From positions 331,744,875 through 331,808,874 of the forward strand of contig JAVHZZ010000003.1 in assembly GCA_036250195.1 (NCBI GenBank): 64,000 bases of DNA, read 5' to 3'. The notes beneath the pieces were generated by a model. That model was not told the DNA's origin, did no database searches, and saw only the letters and a program-made list of their open reading frames with translations. A program made the position numbers and the translations under genes. Positions 38,290 to 51,508 of the stretch are shown piece after piece. Origin of the DNA: Mixophyes australis (taxonomy: Eukaryota > Chordata > Amphibia > Anura > Limnodynastidae). The first letter of the stretch is position 1. Each line of letters begins with the position of its first letter.

Positions 38290-38922
38290 CATTTTATTAT
38301 TATTATTAATTTTTATTTATAGGGCGCCACAAAGTATCCGTAGCGCCGTACAAGGACAAACAATGGCACAGTACAAGGTGAAACAGCACAGTACAAGTAA
38401 CAGTAAGCACTATAACTCTGGGGGCTCAGGCACAGCATGAAAGAGAGGGAGGGAGGGGAAAAGTGAGTATAGGCAGGTAACTATGGCCCAAGAGGGTGGG
38501 CATGGATGACAGGTTGAGAGTCACTGAGGGGAGCGGAGAGAAGCGAAGGAGACAGAGGGCAGAGGGACTGAGAGGAGGTGAGCTGAGTAGCTGGAGAGCG
38601 CAGTTAAAAGTGATGGAAACAGGAGGTAGGAGAGCCCTGCTCAAAGGAGCGAACAATCTAAAGGGAGGGGAAGACAGACAGACACATGGATGAGACGGAG
38701 AGACGGGAGGAAGGGGGAGAAGGGAAGAAGGGATGAGAAAGAGAGGTAGCCGACCGGTGGGAGTTTGGGCATGAGACTGGAAGGCTTTAAGGAAAAGGTG
38801 GGTTTTTAATGTTCGTTTGAAAGAGGACAGATTAGGGGAAGTTCTGATGGAGCGGGGGAGCTTGTTCCAATGGAGGGGAGCGGCATTGGTGAAAAGCCAA
38901 TCATGCTCAGTGAGCATCATGG
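38290..38922 (-). pseudogene. L2-type LINE 3' end
   Basis: Minus strand: HWNKLPRSIRTSPNLSSFKR, TLKTHLFL, then a Ser/Pro/Leu-rich region and a 3' tail TACGGCGCTACGGATACTTT, ending TATAAATAAAAATTAATAAT with (ATT)n. 5' truncated. Confidence 0.75.
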
Positions 38923-38924
38923 GC

Positions 38925-39275
38925 TTTTAAGCACTGTGGCACAGTGGTTAACACTGTTGCTTCACAGTGCTGGGGTCATGTGTTTTATGCTCATCAGGGT
39001 TCTATGTGTGTGGAGTAGGTATATCCTCCCACAGCCCAAAAACACAAAAGGTAGGTAAATTGGCTTAAATGGACCTAGTGTGTATGGTAGAGGATTTAAA
39101 TTTTAAGCTACATATTCTTTTCTCTCATTGTTATCACAAAAATATATATAACTTGTGTCCATAGAAAATGATTAAAAAAATAAAATTGCAATGGGGAAGG
39201 GATTGATATGGATGATCAGATATTCTCCATACAGCTCTGCATAATATTATTGGCACTATAGAAATAAATTATGAT
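38925..39275 (+). mobile_element. V-SINE-like element, diverged
   Basis: GCACTGTGGCACAGTGGTTA head, TCCTCCCACAGCCCAAAAAC core, TTGGCACTATAGAAATAAAT tail. It adjoins an opposite-strand LINE end. Confidence 0.65.
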
Positions 39276-39306
39276 TATAGAAACAGTATTGCTTAAATCA
39301 AATTAA

Positions 39307-39413
39307 CTTATTGTGTTTCGCTATCTAAATTGAAAATGGCACAGTCACCGTTCTTGCGTTTGTACACACATAATCAAATTAACTTGTGTTCTATTTAAGG
39401 GTCTATATATATA

Positions 39414-39466
<53 letters not shown>

Positions 39467-39510
39467 CGGAGACTGTGCCATTTTCAATTTAGATAGCGAA
39501 ACACAATAAG
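39307..39510. repeat. 45-bp inverted repeat around a (TA)n tract
   Basis: Arms 39307-39351 and 39466-39510 are complementary with one mismatch (CTTATTGTGTTTCGCTATCT / AGATAGCGAAACACAATAAG). The loop holds about 60 bp of pure (TA)n plus GTCTATATATAT. Foldback element or cruciform-prone palindrome. Confidence 0.92.
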
Positions 39511-40152
39511 GGTAAATTTGAAATGTGGACACGTATATGAATATGCATTATAAGGTGTAGGCTTGGAATGGCCCCGTTAAATGGGATGCACCTACTATTG
39601 CAGGTTTGGGAAAGCACCTGAAAACGTGATTGGTGAGAACTGTTAATCACAACTCCAACCTACCACATCCAATTTAGGACCCTACCCCCATTCATTCATG
39701 TACACTCATACATTTTATCCTAACACACTGCTTGATATAGTTGTATTTATGTGTTTTCCATGAGAGTGAGGGGACATCAGGACTGTCTTTATTCAATGTC
39801 TCACTTTTGGGTGTTTGCTGGTTTTTATCACATGGGTTGAAGTTTAACTGGGGAGTTGCAAAATACATCCCATTTGAAGCATAGGAAGCAGAGAATGTGG
39901 AATAAAACTCTGAGGTTTAAAAAAATGTTCATGTGAAACAGGAAACATCTGCCCAAATGTGCCTTATCCACCCTTCATCTCAATAATCCTGCAAAACGAA
40001 ATCTCGTTTTTATCTTTCTGTTCCATATGAACTAATTACCTTAAGAGTTCTAGGTCAAAAATGCCATTTGATTGTCATAACCCAGCTCACTTGGAGTTAT
40101 GTTAGGCTACAGTGACTTATACACAGAAAAACAGACATTTTAAAAGAAACAA

Positions 40153-40158
40153 TTTATT
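40153..40158 (-). terminator. SNRPB2: SNRPB2 poly(A) signal
   Basis: AATAAA on the minus strand, about 125 nt after the stop codon, giving a short 3' UTR typical for this gene. Confidence 0.7.
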
Positions 40159-40281
40159 TGTACAAAATTAGCATCTGTGGGAATTACAAAACCTACCTGT
40201 AATCCCTCAATGTTAGAACATGTAAATGGTCAGTCAACAACCAATACAAAATCATAAATAAGTCCAGTAGTGCTAAATCTT

Positions 40282-40441
40282 TCACTTTTTAGCATATGTG
40301 ATCTTCATAGCATGAGATGGTGTAATCTTAAATCCTTGAAGTGCATCACGTGCAGACCCTGCCTGGTTCTCATTCTCAAACTCTACAAAGGCAATGTCAT
40401 GTCTTCCAGGAACCAGACGCACTTCTTTGAAGCCAGGGAAC
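40282..40441 (-). CDS. SNRPB2: SNRPB2 exon 7 (end of RRM2, stop)
   Basis: Acceptor TTCCCAG. It encodes [20 protein letters not shown] onward to [17 protein letters not shown] and TGA at 40284-40282. The C-terminus matches the vertebrate family end exactly. Confidence 0.96.
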
Positions 40442-43400
40442 CTGGGAAAACATTAAATAATTACATAATTTGGAAATAAGCAATTAATAATCTAGAACAT
40501 AACAGAATAGGAGTGACATCCAGCTTAGTTTAAAGTGATAAACATCTTGTAATACCTGTGCTTTATTATGCAGTAATAAATATCTTTATAGTTTTTGGTA
40601 TTTTATTTTTTGTCTCGAGGGTGAGAGGTGCAGAGATAAAACTTTGTTTAAATTGGATTAGTTATAGCCACATTAAGAGGTTATAACATGTAAAGTATTG
40701 TATTGTAATTTGTAGATGAGTAGGTAAAAAATATGAAACAAGCTTCTGCTTGTCTACAGTAACTGGGTACATTTACTTGGTGTGCCGAACCTGCCTCCTC
40801 CCTTTTATTTATGTGCAACATCAGTGGGGAAAAAAATATGAAATAGTTAAATGGATTACGATGGTGATAGGTCTAGCTCGTCTCATTTGCATAGGCAAAA
40901 TTTTCATTTTACATCCTGAGCAGTCTGGAGCAGTTTTGTCAACAAGGTCAAGCGATTTCAGATCCACAGACCAATCAGATTTAATCTCTCACTTCAGTTG
41001 TGAAGGTCCTCGGCTCTGATTTAACATCACAAGTTTTTCTTCACAACCCATAGAAGTGACACAGGAAAACATGTGATGTTAGAGTACCGTAGTACACGGC
41101 AATGAGTGGAGCATTGCAGCGATGTCGGTGGCTCATTACAGAGAATGGGATTCCCCCCCCCTAGATTGGTAAGCCTCTGTGTTATACATTCTAAGTTTCC
41201 AGAAATTATTTGTAGACTATGGAAAGTCTTCATGTTATTTACTTTAATGGATTCCTTCAGGTTTCTATGCTAAACACTTCTCATAACTGCAAACCCTTTA
41301 AAAGGCACTCAGAGTGGATTCCAAATGTACGTTAAACTATATAGCATATGCCTCCATGACATTTATGCACATGACGGATATTCAGCGTTCCTCATCTTCT
41401 AAGTCAGTGACAGGCCGCATGCGGCTCTCCGATCCTTCAACTGCGTCCACAAGCGCCTTACGGCTTCATTTTCAGATTTGTTTATTATAGTTTGTAACAC
41501 TTGTTTAAAATGTCTGCTGATATGTTATTACAGATAGGTGTCTATTTGATTAAATGTATTGTTTTATCATATTACTAAGATTATGGGTAATGTGCAGCCC
41601 TTTTGAAGGTTATAGGAGGGCACCACATGCCCCACCCCCCGTACAGTATCGGGTTACCCATCACTGGTCTAGGTACTCTACTTCCATCTCCCATTTCCAG
41701 CCTCTGATCATTTTGATGAGACAAGATATACACACACTTTACTGTAACATGATACACCTGTCACATTATGCAGATCTCATCTCCTTTTAAAACCTCTAAC
41801 TACTGGACAAAACAGAACATTGATATCGCTGAAATAAAATGTACAGTACTTACTGGTTAAATAACATTGAAAGCATCATTTCATTGGTTTCTTCAGGTAA
41901 GTTGTTCAAGAAAAGGATGTAGTTTGGCGGGTTGTCTGGCACCTAGTTTTATTTCAAGATAAAAACAATAATGTCAGAATACAATTACAGGTACTCTAAT
42001 TATGCAATTGTTACTAATAAGTGACAATGAAGGGGATTAACTAAACTTAATTATTTAAATGTTTGTAAATTGTATCCAAATAATGTTTAGCTGTACAAAT
42101 AGGATGCTGCCTAAATGCTAGCAATAAACATACATAAAAACAAAACAATGTAAAGTCAATGAATTTCCTTATAGGAAGGTGAACAGTCAGACACGTGTCA
42201 CTGTGTACACTGATGACCCATGTGTTGTATCTCATCTGGAGAATGATGAGAGACTGAAGTAGCGCCCATATGAAGCACAAAAACATACTATGACGGCAGA
42301 TAAGAACAGCTTGGCCCATCTAGTCTGACCATTTTTTTAAACTATGGTAACCTCAAAAACTATTTGGCCCTTTAATCTTTGTCAAGATATCCTTATGTGT
42401 ATCCCAAGCATGTATAAATTACTCTACTGTATTAGCATCTACCACCTCTTATGGGAGGCGATTCAACTTATCCACAACCCTTTTCTGTGAAGTAATGTTT
42501 CCTCAAATTTCCTCTGAACCTACTTCCCAGTGTCAGTGCATGTGCTCGTGTTCTAATACTTCTCTTCCCTTGAAGAATGTTCCTTCTGTACCTTGTTAAA
42601 ACCATTCATTTAATTGAAAGTTTCTATCATGTTCCCCAATTCCCTCCTCTGCTCCAAACTATACATATTATGATTTTTTTAATCTTTCCAGGTAAGTTTA
42701 TGCTGTAGGCTGTGTACCATTTTAGTTGCCCTTCTTTGTACAGTATAAATAATTTGGATACCACTATTTGAACCATAATCCATTTTTGGCATAAAAGTGA
42801 ACTTCCTTTGGTCCAAAAAGTGTACTACATAATTCTGGGTGCAAAAGAAAGGTCTTAAATTGGGTCACATTTTAAATGTAAATGAAAGGTGAAAATAACC
42901 CTAGAGGCAACTATGATATTTCTACAGCTAATAAGCCTACATATCATTAAAAAATAGTTGCAGATCATCACTCAGTAGGCACACACATTTGGTGTAAGGC
43001 AGCATGCTGTGAACATGGCAGTCATCTACGGTTACGTATTGTCTTATACCATGCACCCATTACAGGATACAATGCCATGGGCTGATGTTTTGGACTGTGC
43101 GCATTCCACACATATAACTTAATACAAAGACAACACTCATTGTAATTTTCCCTTTTTCAAAGATCTATCATGAAAATGGTCTTTACATATTTTTTTACAG
43201 CAGAACATGGATGAAAGCAGTTTACTTTCAAGTACTGAGTTAAGTGGTTAAAACAGTTGACATTGAAATGTGAAGAGTGTTTTCTGATGTTGCCTTACCT
43301 GTTGGTTCTGTGCCCCTCCGGGTGATGCGTTATCTGTTTCCTGAGCCTGGAAATTAGAACAGTGAAAGATCAGCACATAAAACTGGGTGTAATATAAGAA

Positions 43401-46209
43401 CCAGTTTACAGATGCTTAAAAAAACAAAAAGCAGTAGCTATTGCAATTGACACCATGACATCGGTTTACCAATAAATATTTTGCAGATTATCAAATTATT
43501 TTTACATTAACACCAGTGCCACAATAAAGTATATAAAACACATACATTGATAAAGCATAAAAGAGAATACAATATGAATTATATACTTTTAAAGAAAGAC
43601 TATTAAAGCATGAAACAAAATGGAACTCCTTCAGAGCTAGCAGTAAATGCAAAACAAAGGTGCAATTTTACACTGCACGGGGGCAAATTTAAAATGTGTG
43701 GAGATATTTAGAGTTGGGAGGGGGAACATCTGTTTCAACTCTAAATCGCAGTGTAAAAATAAAGCCGCTCGATTGAGGCTGCGTTAGACGTTAGAAGTTG
43801 CTATCCACACTATTCCCACTTTTGTCTTTTTTTGCAACTCAAAGTCATTTGTGTGCTACAAGCAAAAGTGGGAGAATTTTCTCTGCATGGGGGGGAAAAA
43901 AAATTGCATTTCCACCCATTACATTACAACATGGTTTAACAGGGTGTAAATTGGCACAATTTAGCTGGATTCTCTCCAATCTATGATTTTTGTAAATGAC
44001 TTGTATTGCTAAACAGACAAAAAATGCTGCACTATTTTCAGCCAATAGAAAAAGAACACCACGCATTCCTAATCAGATGAAGACTAAGATCATATCCGCC
44101 AAGTGTTGATTATATAGAAAAATGTAAACACACTGATGATAAACGAGTCCTACAGTTTGACTAGCAGTCACATTTAAGCGTAAGATTTGTACACAGCAAC
44201 CAATCTACAAATAAAACAGATTGGATACTATGATTAGTGCACATTTTGCATCTTAACACAATGTTAGTAAATAAGCCCTACAGAGTATTACAGTGTTCTC
44301 TCCAGCATCTATTTCCCAGGTGCAACACCTGGCTGGTTTCACTTGCCATCTGGCACTTGGAGCCAACAGAGTCCTAGTATTATACAATAAACCATTGTTT
44401 CTCCTATAATAATAGTCACCATGTGAGCACTACAACCAGCAGTGTGTTAGACCATGGATCTCTAGACTGACCAGTACGGACAGGAGTGGGCAATAACTTC
44501 AACCATTATTATTGCCAAGTATTACAACTGCCCCAACACAGCTGCTTCTTATTGCCATCCAGCTGGCAGACTTTTCATGGGAGAACACTGTACTAGTAAT
44601 ACAATCTGTAACATGCTTTGCACACAAACAGATTTACATTCTACAGATTCCAGCCACTCACTTGTGCAGGCTTCTTATTGGCTGCATTAGCCGCCTGTTC
44701 TTGAAGTTTGTTCTTTTTCTTCTCCTTCTTCTTCTCTTTATCAGCAAAAGTCCCACGCATCTTGGATATCACATCAGAATCAGTCTTTGCATATTGAATT
44801 CGCTGTATGAGACAATAAGTGTTACACCAGAAAAAGCTAAAGGAAAAGTCTGAACTACAACCTTAGCGGGATGCCAATTAGTCTTTAGTGTGCAAATCGT
44901 CAATGATATTTTAAAAAAAAATAAAAAAATATTAGCTTGTCTACAAAGATCTACGCTAAATAACCTTAGTGACAAATTCAGACATCAGAACTTATTGATT
45001 ACGTTATTTAACACATTCACCCCCACACTAAGGAACTGCCCTGAGATCTGCGTACATGTGGCTCTACACTTACGGTTCAGCATCTGCCACAAGGCTACAA
45101 AAGCAGAACAGGGAAGAAGAGCCAAGTGTAGTGTGTCAGTATGGCAATGTGCCAAATGAGCTGTGTAGTAATGTGTAGTCTAGAGTAATATAAAGAATAT
45201 GTATATTCTAGAGATCACATACCATTGGTTTATCATAAAACGGAAAGCCTTGTAATTGTCGTAACGCGTTGGTGGCTGAAGCGAGCTCCTTAAAAATGAC
45301 AAACCCTTGTCCCCTCATCTTTATGGTCTTTAATGCCACAATATCCATTACATGACCAAACTGTGAGAACAGCGCATACAGTGATCTCTTTAGCTCTGAA
45401 CAAACAAAATCAAAATAGGTTAAAAGAACATGTATAAGACAAGTCAGCTTAAACATTAACATCAAATTAGTTATCCCAGAAAATATCGTCTCAATAGGAA
45501 TAGTTATAAGAAAATGAAATGAATTTCATCTCCCACAATTTATTGTAATCTAACAAATCTGCGTAAAATGTTTACTTTCTAGGAATGTGTCCTTGGACAT
45601 TTTTCAGTGAAAAAATTATACTGAAATCTATGTACATTTTAGACAATGCAGATGAATGCACACTACAGAAGTAGCATGCATAAAATTTGGATGAGACCCT
45701 ATTATCTCCATAATTGTGGGCACCAGCCCCAGATGTCAAGTACTGAGGACATTTGGGGGAGAGGAGCACATTAACTTTTTTTATTATTATTAATTTATTT
45801 TTATTACACACAGTGTTCTGTGGTCTGAACAGAGGTAAGAGGCAATCACTTGCAGTTATCCACTAATTAACCGCTAGTCCTTTCGGCAAGTGAGCGAGTT
45901 ACCGCACACCACAGATTCATTAATTTAAGGCTGCGAGGCAAACATAGTAATTTAATTCACAAAGCACAGAAGCATATGGTTTACTTTCCATTCAGTTAAC
46001 ATGCGTTGGATATTTCTCTCAAATCTCATCTGGTGCAGAACATTGTATTGCAGGGAATTTCAATGTTACACTTTGATGCGAAGCGTTTCATTGGCAGAGG
46101 GGAGAGTAAGGAAATCAACCAGCGTTAGAAGACAATTTGTCTTGTTCTACATGTATTTACATATATAAGAGTATAAGTAGGTTCTGCACACCAATCGGGG
46201 ATAAAAATA

Positions 46210-46251
<42 letters not shown>

Positions 46252-48751
46252 TTCAGGACCCACAGTTTAAAGAAAATCTTTTTTGGGTTGGAGTGGTTAG
46301 ATAGGGGTAAACTCTTCATAAAAAGGATTTACGTGAATCTATAATAACAACCTGTTGCAGTCTGCTCTGCAGAACAGGTCTGACTTTGTGGATGACCAAC
46401 TTCCTCAGGATGCCTACAGCGTATAGGAAGAGGGTGCAGGTAGCTATTTTTTACAAAATACAGGTAAGTGTCTCTCCACTAAAAAGCATAATTTTATAAA
46501 TGGGGGAGCATTTATTAAAAATAATACATATTGTATTCACCTACTCCACTCCTGCCTCAGCATCCTTAAACATGGCTCATCTCATGTTTGACAGATGACG
46601 TGGTTAGCCTCCAGAGAAACAGGTCAAAAAATAAACTAGTCTTCAGCAGGTCCCAATACTTTAACTGGAACAGTTTCAGACTGCTATGACCAGCACATAT
46701 GTAATGCGGGAAATGACCACAGGCAAGACTGTATAGTAACAATGGCATCACACCACAATGAAGATGAGCCAGGATACTGAAGTACACAGGAGCAAGGAAG
46801 GAAAGTACATATTTTATTTTTACATAGCAACCCACCATGTATTCATTTTTAAATACTATTTGTATGGAGATATGCTTTACTGTATTTATGTTTAACTCAG
46901 TTATTGTAGGCACTATATAGATTTTTGTTTAAAATATAACTTATCAAATTTGCTAGTTATAAAGTCCTGACCTATAGTGCAAGAGAAACAAAAAATGTGG
47001 ACTTATGGTTGAGTGGGCTACGGAAATCGCACACGTTTTCTTTATTGTATGGTTGAAATTGGCAATGGTTTTTTAATACCAGTAAGCTTGGAAAATTTAT
47101 AGAGGATATTTAAACCTGGTGCAAATCTAAAAGATGGTATTTTCTATAGTAACCAGATGCTTACTTTTATTTTCTAAATTGCACTACATAAAGTCAGAAT
47201 ACGATTGGCTGCTGAGGTCAATACCACACTTCCCCCCCTACACCACTTCTCATAAATTTGCATTTTATGTAAAATTACAAACCCAAAAGGATCACAAACA
47301 CTTATACAGTGAACATACTGCAGTTGTTAAAAGTCTTCAAACAATGGATAACTATGTCAGTAACACAAGACCGACGTGGTTTTACTCCAACTCTTCTCTA
47401 TTCCCCACTAAGACCTTCATATAGTAATTCTGACCACCATCCTGATACATTCACATAGCACTTGTAACATGGTAAGCCTCGACAGATCAAGCCTAGTGAC
47501 TTACTGAACACTAAGTAACAAATCATTGAACAATCTGCTGTTATGAATGGTGTTAATACATTGAGCTGTCTCTGTTGTCACTGGTCACCTCATGTTGTCA
47601 ATGTTATAACTCCTTACAACAGTACAGGATTTTCAGGCCATGCTAAGTCCTGCAACAATGGGACCACTGCAGATTTTCTAAAGCTATCTCAAGACCCTAG
47701 TAAGAAAATTCAATTAGCCGCGAGGGGCTACTGGCCACTGCCTCAATGTCCTGCTGCGCACATTACCGTATTGGCAGTCACAGAATCTCCTCTCATTTTC
47801 TCCTTTTATGTTCTCTATGGGACATGAGGGAAAATGAGCGGAGATTTCAGGAAAAACACTGGGCAATATGTCTCTGCTGACACATTGCAGCTAAAAGAAT
47901 TCATCGCTAAGACTATTAGCAGGGATATTCTTAACAGAAAAACTCCATCCAAAACTAAGACAGTGCAGTAAGCTACAATCCAGAGTATTAAATATTGACA
48001 GTGCAGCATTCTTCTGAACAGGTTGTCAATGCATCTCCACTGTGGGTTTCCCAGTCATTGTACATTCATAGGGGAGGAGGGCACTAACACCACCACTACC
48101 TGTTTGACAGAGCAAGTCCTTAGTATCACAGTGGAGAGCTGCACTAAATTACAGGCACCTGGGGGACACACCAGATTATAACACCACCACACTACTGGTA
48201 ATACTCCTAACTTAACATAGAATTATCGCCCACAACTACATTTGTACATTGTAGGAAAATACAAAATTCGATCCCGAGAAATGTTGTGGCTTGATAAGTA
48301 AAAAAAAATAATATATATTTGAGCTCCCTTAAGGGGGAATAACCGAGCTGCCCCAAAACTGGAAATTCAATATATCTGTAAATGCCGGGATACAACGACA
48401 TACAAAAAAAATGGAGGTCACGAAGGAGGGACTCCAAAGTGAAAGAATTAAGTAAAATATAAATTTAAAGTGGAAGACCTCTTTTATGTAGCAGCTCAGA
48501 TCACCTACATATTTCCTCAGCCATTTAAATCAGAAATGGAAGTACACAGCTATAGCTACCTCAGTTCAGACAGTATTAGCTCAATTACCATGCAAAGATG
48601 GCACTAGACCTTGCTTACTCTTAAATTAGAGCATATATAAGCTTGTTATGTTTTGCTTAAATGAAATGAAGCTTGATAGTTTCTTACCATCCTTTTTAAT
48701 TTTATCATTCAAATTGTTAATGTAAACTGTATGATTTGGCCGAATATCCAT
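40282..48751 (-). CDS. SNRPB2: U2 small nuclear ribonucleoprotein B'' (spliced, six coding exons)
   Basis: Core protein of the U2 snRNP. With U2A' it binds stem-loop IV of U2 snRNA and acts in the nucleus in branch-point recognition during splicing. Coding exons in transcript order are 48751-48688, 45395-45223, 44802-44662, 43346-43299, 41942-41854 and 40441-40282. Each intron is GT..AG, the phases agree, and the total is 675 nt, giving 224 residues plus stop against 225 in human. RRM1 covers about residues 7-85 (RNP2 [11 protein letters not shown]1 RGQGFVIF at 49-56). A Lys/Glu-rich linker follows ([10 protein letters not shown]), then RRM2 at about 150-224 (RNP2 [11 protein letters not shown]1-like HDIAFVEF), ending in ITYAKK. 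The linker matches B'' rather than its paralogue U1A. No frameshift or premature stop was seen, so the gene looks functional. The next gene downstream on the same strand is OTOR, as in mammals. Confidence 0.97.
41854..41942 (-). CDS. SNRPB2: SNRPB2 exon 6 (start of RRM2)
   Basis: Acceptor AACTAG, donor GTAAGT, 89 nt. It encodes [20 protein letters not shown] and continues to MMLSMLFNQ, with the final Q codon split by the intron. It contains RNP2 of the second RRM. Confidence 0.95.
42280..42755 (-). pseudogene. CR1/L3-type LINE C-terminus in SNRPB2 intron
   Basis: Minus strand: [26 protein letters not shown], then EVVDANTVE and the end block [16 protein letters not shown] in broken frames. 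Lies in the intron between exons 5 and 6. Confidence 0.75.
43299..43346 (-). CDS. SNRPB2: SNRPB2 exon 5 (linker)
   Basis: A 48-nt phase-0 exon between acceptor TTCCAG and donor GTAAGG, encoding [16 protein letters not shown]. This is the low-complexity inter-RRM linker, the least conserved part of the family. It was placed by splice sites, phase and position between exons 4 and 6. Confidence 0.88.
44662..44802 (-). CDS. SNRPB2: SNRPB2 exon 4 (end of RRM1 and charged linker)
   Basis: Acceptor ATACAG, donor GTGAGT, 141 nt, phase 0 at both ends. It encodes [20 protein letters not shown] and then a run of Lys and Glu ([12 protein letters not shown]), followed by an Ala/Asn/Gln-rich stretch. The opening RIQYAKT completes the last beta strand of RRM1. 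Confidence 0.95.
45223..45395 (-). CDS. SNRPB2: SNRPB2 exon 3 (body of RRM1)
   Basis: Acceptor TTCAG and donor GTATGT bound 173 nt encoding [16 protein letters not shown] onward, through RNP1 and FYDKPM. Two differences from the human protein as I recall it are RNP1 RGQGFVIF (human RGQAFVIF) and FYDKPM (human FYGKPM). The rest is near-identical, consistent with strong constraint. Confidence 0.96.
45396..48687 (-). other. SNRPB2: SNRPB2 intron between exons 2 and 3
   Basis: 3.3 kb with a (TA)n tract (46216) and a degenerate half of MITE A near 47100-47260. No other coding exon recognised. Confidence 0.7.
46216..46248. repeat. (TA)n microsatellite
   Basis: About 16 TA units in SNRPB2 intron between exons 2 and 3. 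Confidence 0.9.
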
Positions 48752-48768
48752 TTTGCGGTTTTGTAAAA
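48688..48768 (-). CDS. SNRPB2: SNRPB2 exon 2 (start codon, RNP2)
   Basis: The exon begins after a pyrimidine-rich acceptor (TTTTTTTTACAG) with 17 nt of 5' UTR. The ATG is at 48751-48749. It encodes [20 protein letters not shown] plus D and one base of the next codon, then donor GTAAGAA. The protein start is fixed by the family-typical MDIRPNHT opening. Confidence 0.95.
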
Positions 48769-51508
48769 CTGTAAAAAAAATAAAAAGAAATCATGATTAG
48801 ATAATACAAGAAGAGCAACAACAATTGAAATATGAACTGAAATGTAACATTGTCCTTTATTATAAATGCTCACATTGATAACAATTTCAAAGTTAATAAT
48901 GCATCCTCTGACACCCTCTCTCCATTTGATCCAACAAATGAAAAGGAAGTTTCTACTCTCTTCTTATCTTCCTATTCTACCTCTTGATCCCATACCATCA
49001 CAAATTGGTAGGTCCATGTCTCATGTGCTCATTCCACCTTTAACTAAAATCTGTAATCTCTCTCTCTCTCTACTGATATCTTTCCATCACTATTCAAGCA
49101 TGCAGTGATTACTCCTATTCTAAAACACAAAATTCTGACCCAAACTCTCTCTCAAATCACCACCCCCATCTCTCAGCTCCCATGCCCCTCCAAACTTTTT
49201 TTGAGAATTGCCTATACTCGCCTCACATGTTTCCTTTCTGCAAACAACCTATTGGATCCTCTTCAATCAGGCTTTCGCTCTCAACACTCCACAGAGACTG
49301 CGCTGACCAAGGTTGTCAATGATCTGATCACAGCTAAAACTAAAGGTGATTACTCTCTTCTAATTCTACTGGATCGCTCTGCTACATTTGACACTGTTGG
49401 CCACTCTCTCCTCATACAGATGCTACAAACCCTAGGTCTTCAAGAAACTGTCCTATCCTGGTTTTCACCCTACCTATCTAATCGCTCTTTCAGTGTTAAT
49501 TTCTCTGGAACAACCTCCACTACGCTTCCTTTATCAGTTGGAGTACCACAAGGCTAAGTGCTAGGTCCTCTGCTATTCTCTACACAAATTTATCTATCCT
49601 CTCCTGATCTCTCACCATCTGTGTTGTCTCACGTTACTGTCTTTCTGCCATTTTATCTTGAATGTCCTCTCGCCAACTCAAACTCAATCTTTCAAAAACA
49701 GAATTAATAATATTTCCACCCAATAATAGAAACTTCCTGCCTGACATTTATATTTCTGTTGGCAACATGACCATAAATCCCACCACGCTGCCTAGGTGTA
49801 ATCCTTGACTCAACTATCCTTTGTTCCCCACATCAACTCTATATTTACATCATGCTGCATAAATCTAAAAATCATTTCCAGAATACGTACATATCTCACA
49901 CAAGTCACTGCAAAACCTTGAATTCATGCACTCATCATTTTCCGCATTGACTATTAGAAGTCCCTCCTTACTGGTCTTCCCAAAATCAGACTTGAGCCCC
50001 TAGAATCTATTTTGCACGCAGCGGCTAGATTGATTTTCCTTGCAAATCGTTTTTCGTCTGCTGAGTCACTGTCAATGTCTACATTGGTTGCCTGTTTCTC
50101 AAAGAATCAAATATAAAATTATTCTACTAACATAAAAGGCATCAACAAAATTGCACCAACATACATCTCCTCACATACGTCTCTCTTCCACTGTCATTAC
50201 TTCCTCCCATTCTTGGTTACAGGACTTTTTTCGGACTGCACCCACTTTATGGAATTCACTTCCTCGCACCTCAAGACTTTCCTCTAATCTTCAAACGTTC
50301 TCTGAAAACTCACCTCTTCAGACAAGCTTATAATATACCACCCTCTTAATCTCCCTAGATTACCCCATTACCATCCTCTACATAGCGAACACCAGACAAC
50401 AACCCTCTGACCAACATAGTTGTGTGACTAAGCATACAGCCCACTAAATACTTTGTAACCTTTGCATTTTAGCTGGACAAGTATTCAATATGATGTAGCA
50501 TTTACCCTTGTGTATCAAAACATTGTCCTATAGACTGTAAGCTTGCGAGCAGGGCCCTCTTAACTCTCTGTATGTATGTATTACCCAGTATTGTTTTATT
50601 ACTGTTTGTTCCCAATTGTAAACCACTACAGAATCTGCTAGCGCTATATAAATAAATGTTGATTATGATGATGATGCCACATAGCATTTTTCTGTGAAAC
50701 GTCATCCCAAATCCACAGTAATGTGCATTACAAGTGATTAGATCAAAGCATTGCAATTATATTAGAATTGTCTTAGCTTATACAGAATAAACACTACCAA
50801 CTACTTCAACAGAGATCACAATGGTAACTACTTGTAATGCCTGGTATCTACACAGCATATTTAAATATAAACGGACTTAAACTTGCCCAAGTATTAATAT
50901 AATATTTTGTAAAATGTTACGAGCTTTCATGTTTACTCTAACAACGGACTTGCATTTCCATTCAGTAAATCAACCTGGGACCACATTAAGGTGAGGCACT
51001 GCAAAGTTTTGTAACCTGAACAACATATGTGGGAAACAACCCAAAGTTTTGTAACTTGAATAATATATGTGGGAAACAACCTGTAATTTTATAAGTTAAA
51101 ACTTTACCAAAAGAAGTGAGGTTAATAAAGCTGCCAATTCTTTCTGAGAAGAATACTACTAACCAATTATTACATGTGACAAGTTTTTAGGAAAACTGCA
51201 ATCCCCGTTCCTCCACAGGCCCTAGTGAGCCACAGGTTGCCCAACACTGATAGAGATCACAGCATGTATTCGGCATAATTCATCATGATAAAATAATGTA
51301 TTGGTGCAGCCTCTAAAACCTGGTATAAGCCGGCATAACACACGCCTGTACTATCCGTGTTGTATTCGCGGGCACCGCTCTCGGGGAGCACAGACTGATA
51401 ATATAATAATAATAATGAGTGAGGTGCTGCTACAGTGTATAATCTAGACAAATAGCCGCCGAAAATGATGTTATACAATTCAAATAAAGCGATGAAACCA
51501 TCTCTTAC
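48769..51508 (-). other. SNRPB2: SNRPB2 intron 1
   Basis: 2.7 kb, most of it the antisense L2-type LINE (48900-50690). The rest is A+T-rich. Confidence 0.7.
48900..50690 (+). pseudogene. L2-type LINE reverse transcriptase and 3' tail in SNRPB2 intron 1
   Basis: RT motifs in order: [67 protein letters not shown] (motif A, LDLSAAFDTV-like), and [10 protein letters not shown] (motif B) followed by a TAA near 49555. A later part lacks an intact YxDD block. C-terminal TLWNSLPRTSRLS is near 50255. The tail is TGTAAGCTTGCGAGCAGGGC then ATATAAATAAATG(TTGATTATGATG). Its orientation is opposite to the host gene. Confidence 0.88.
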
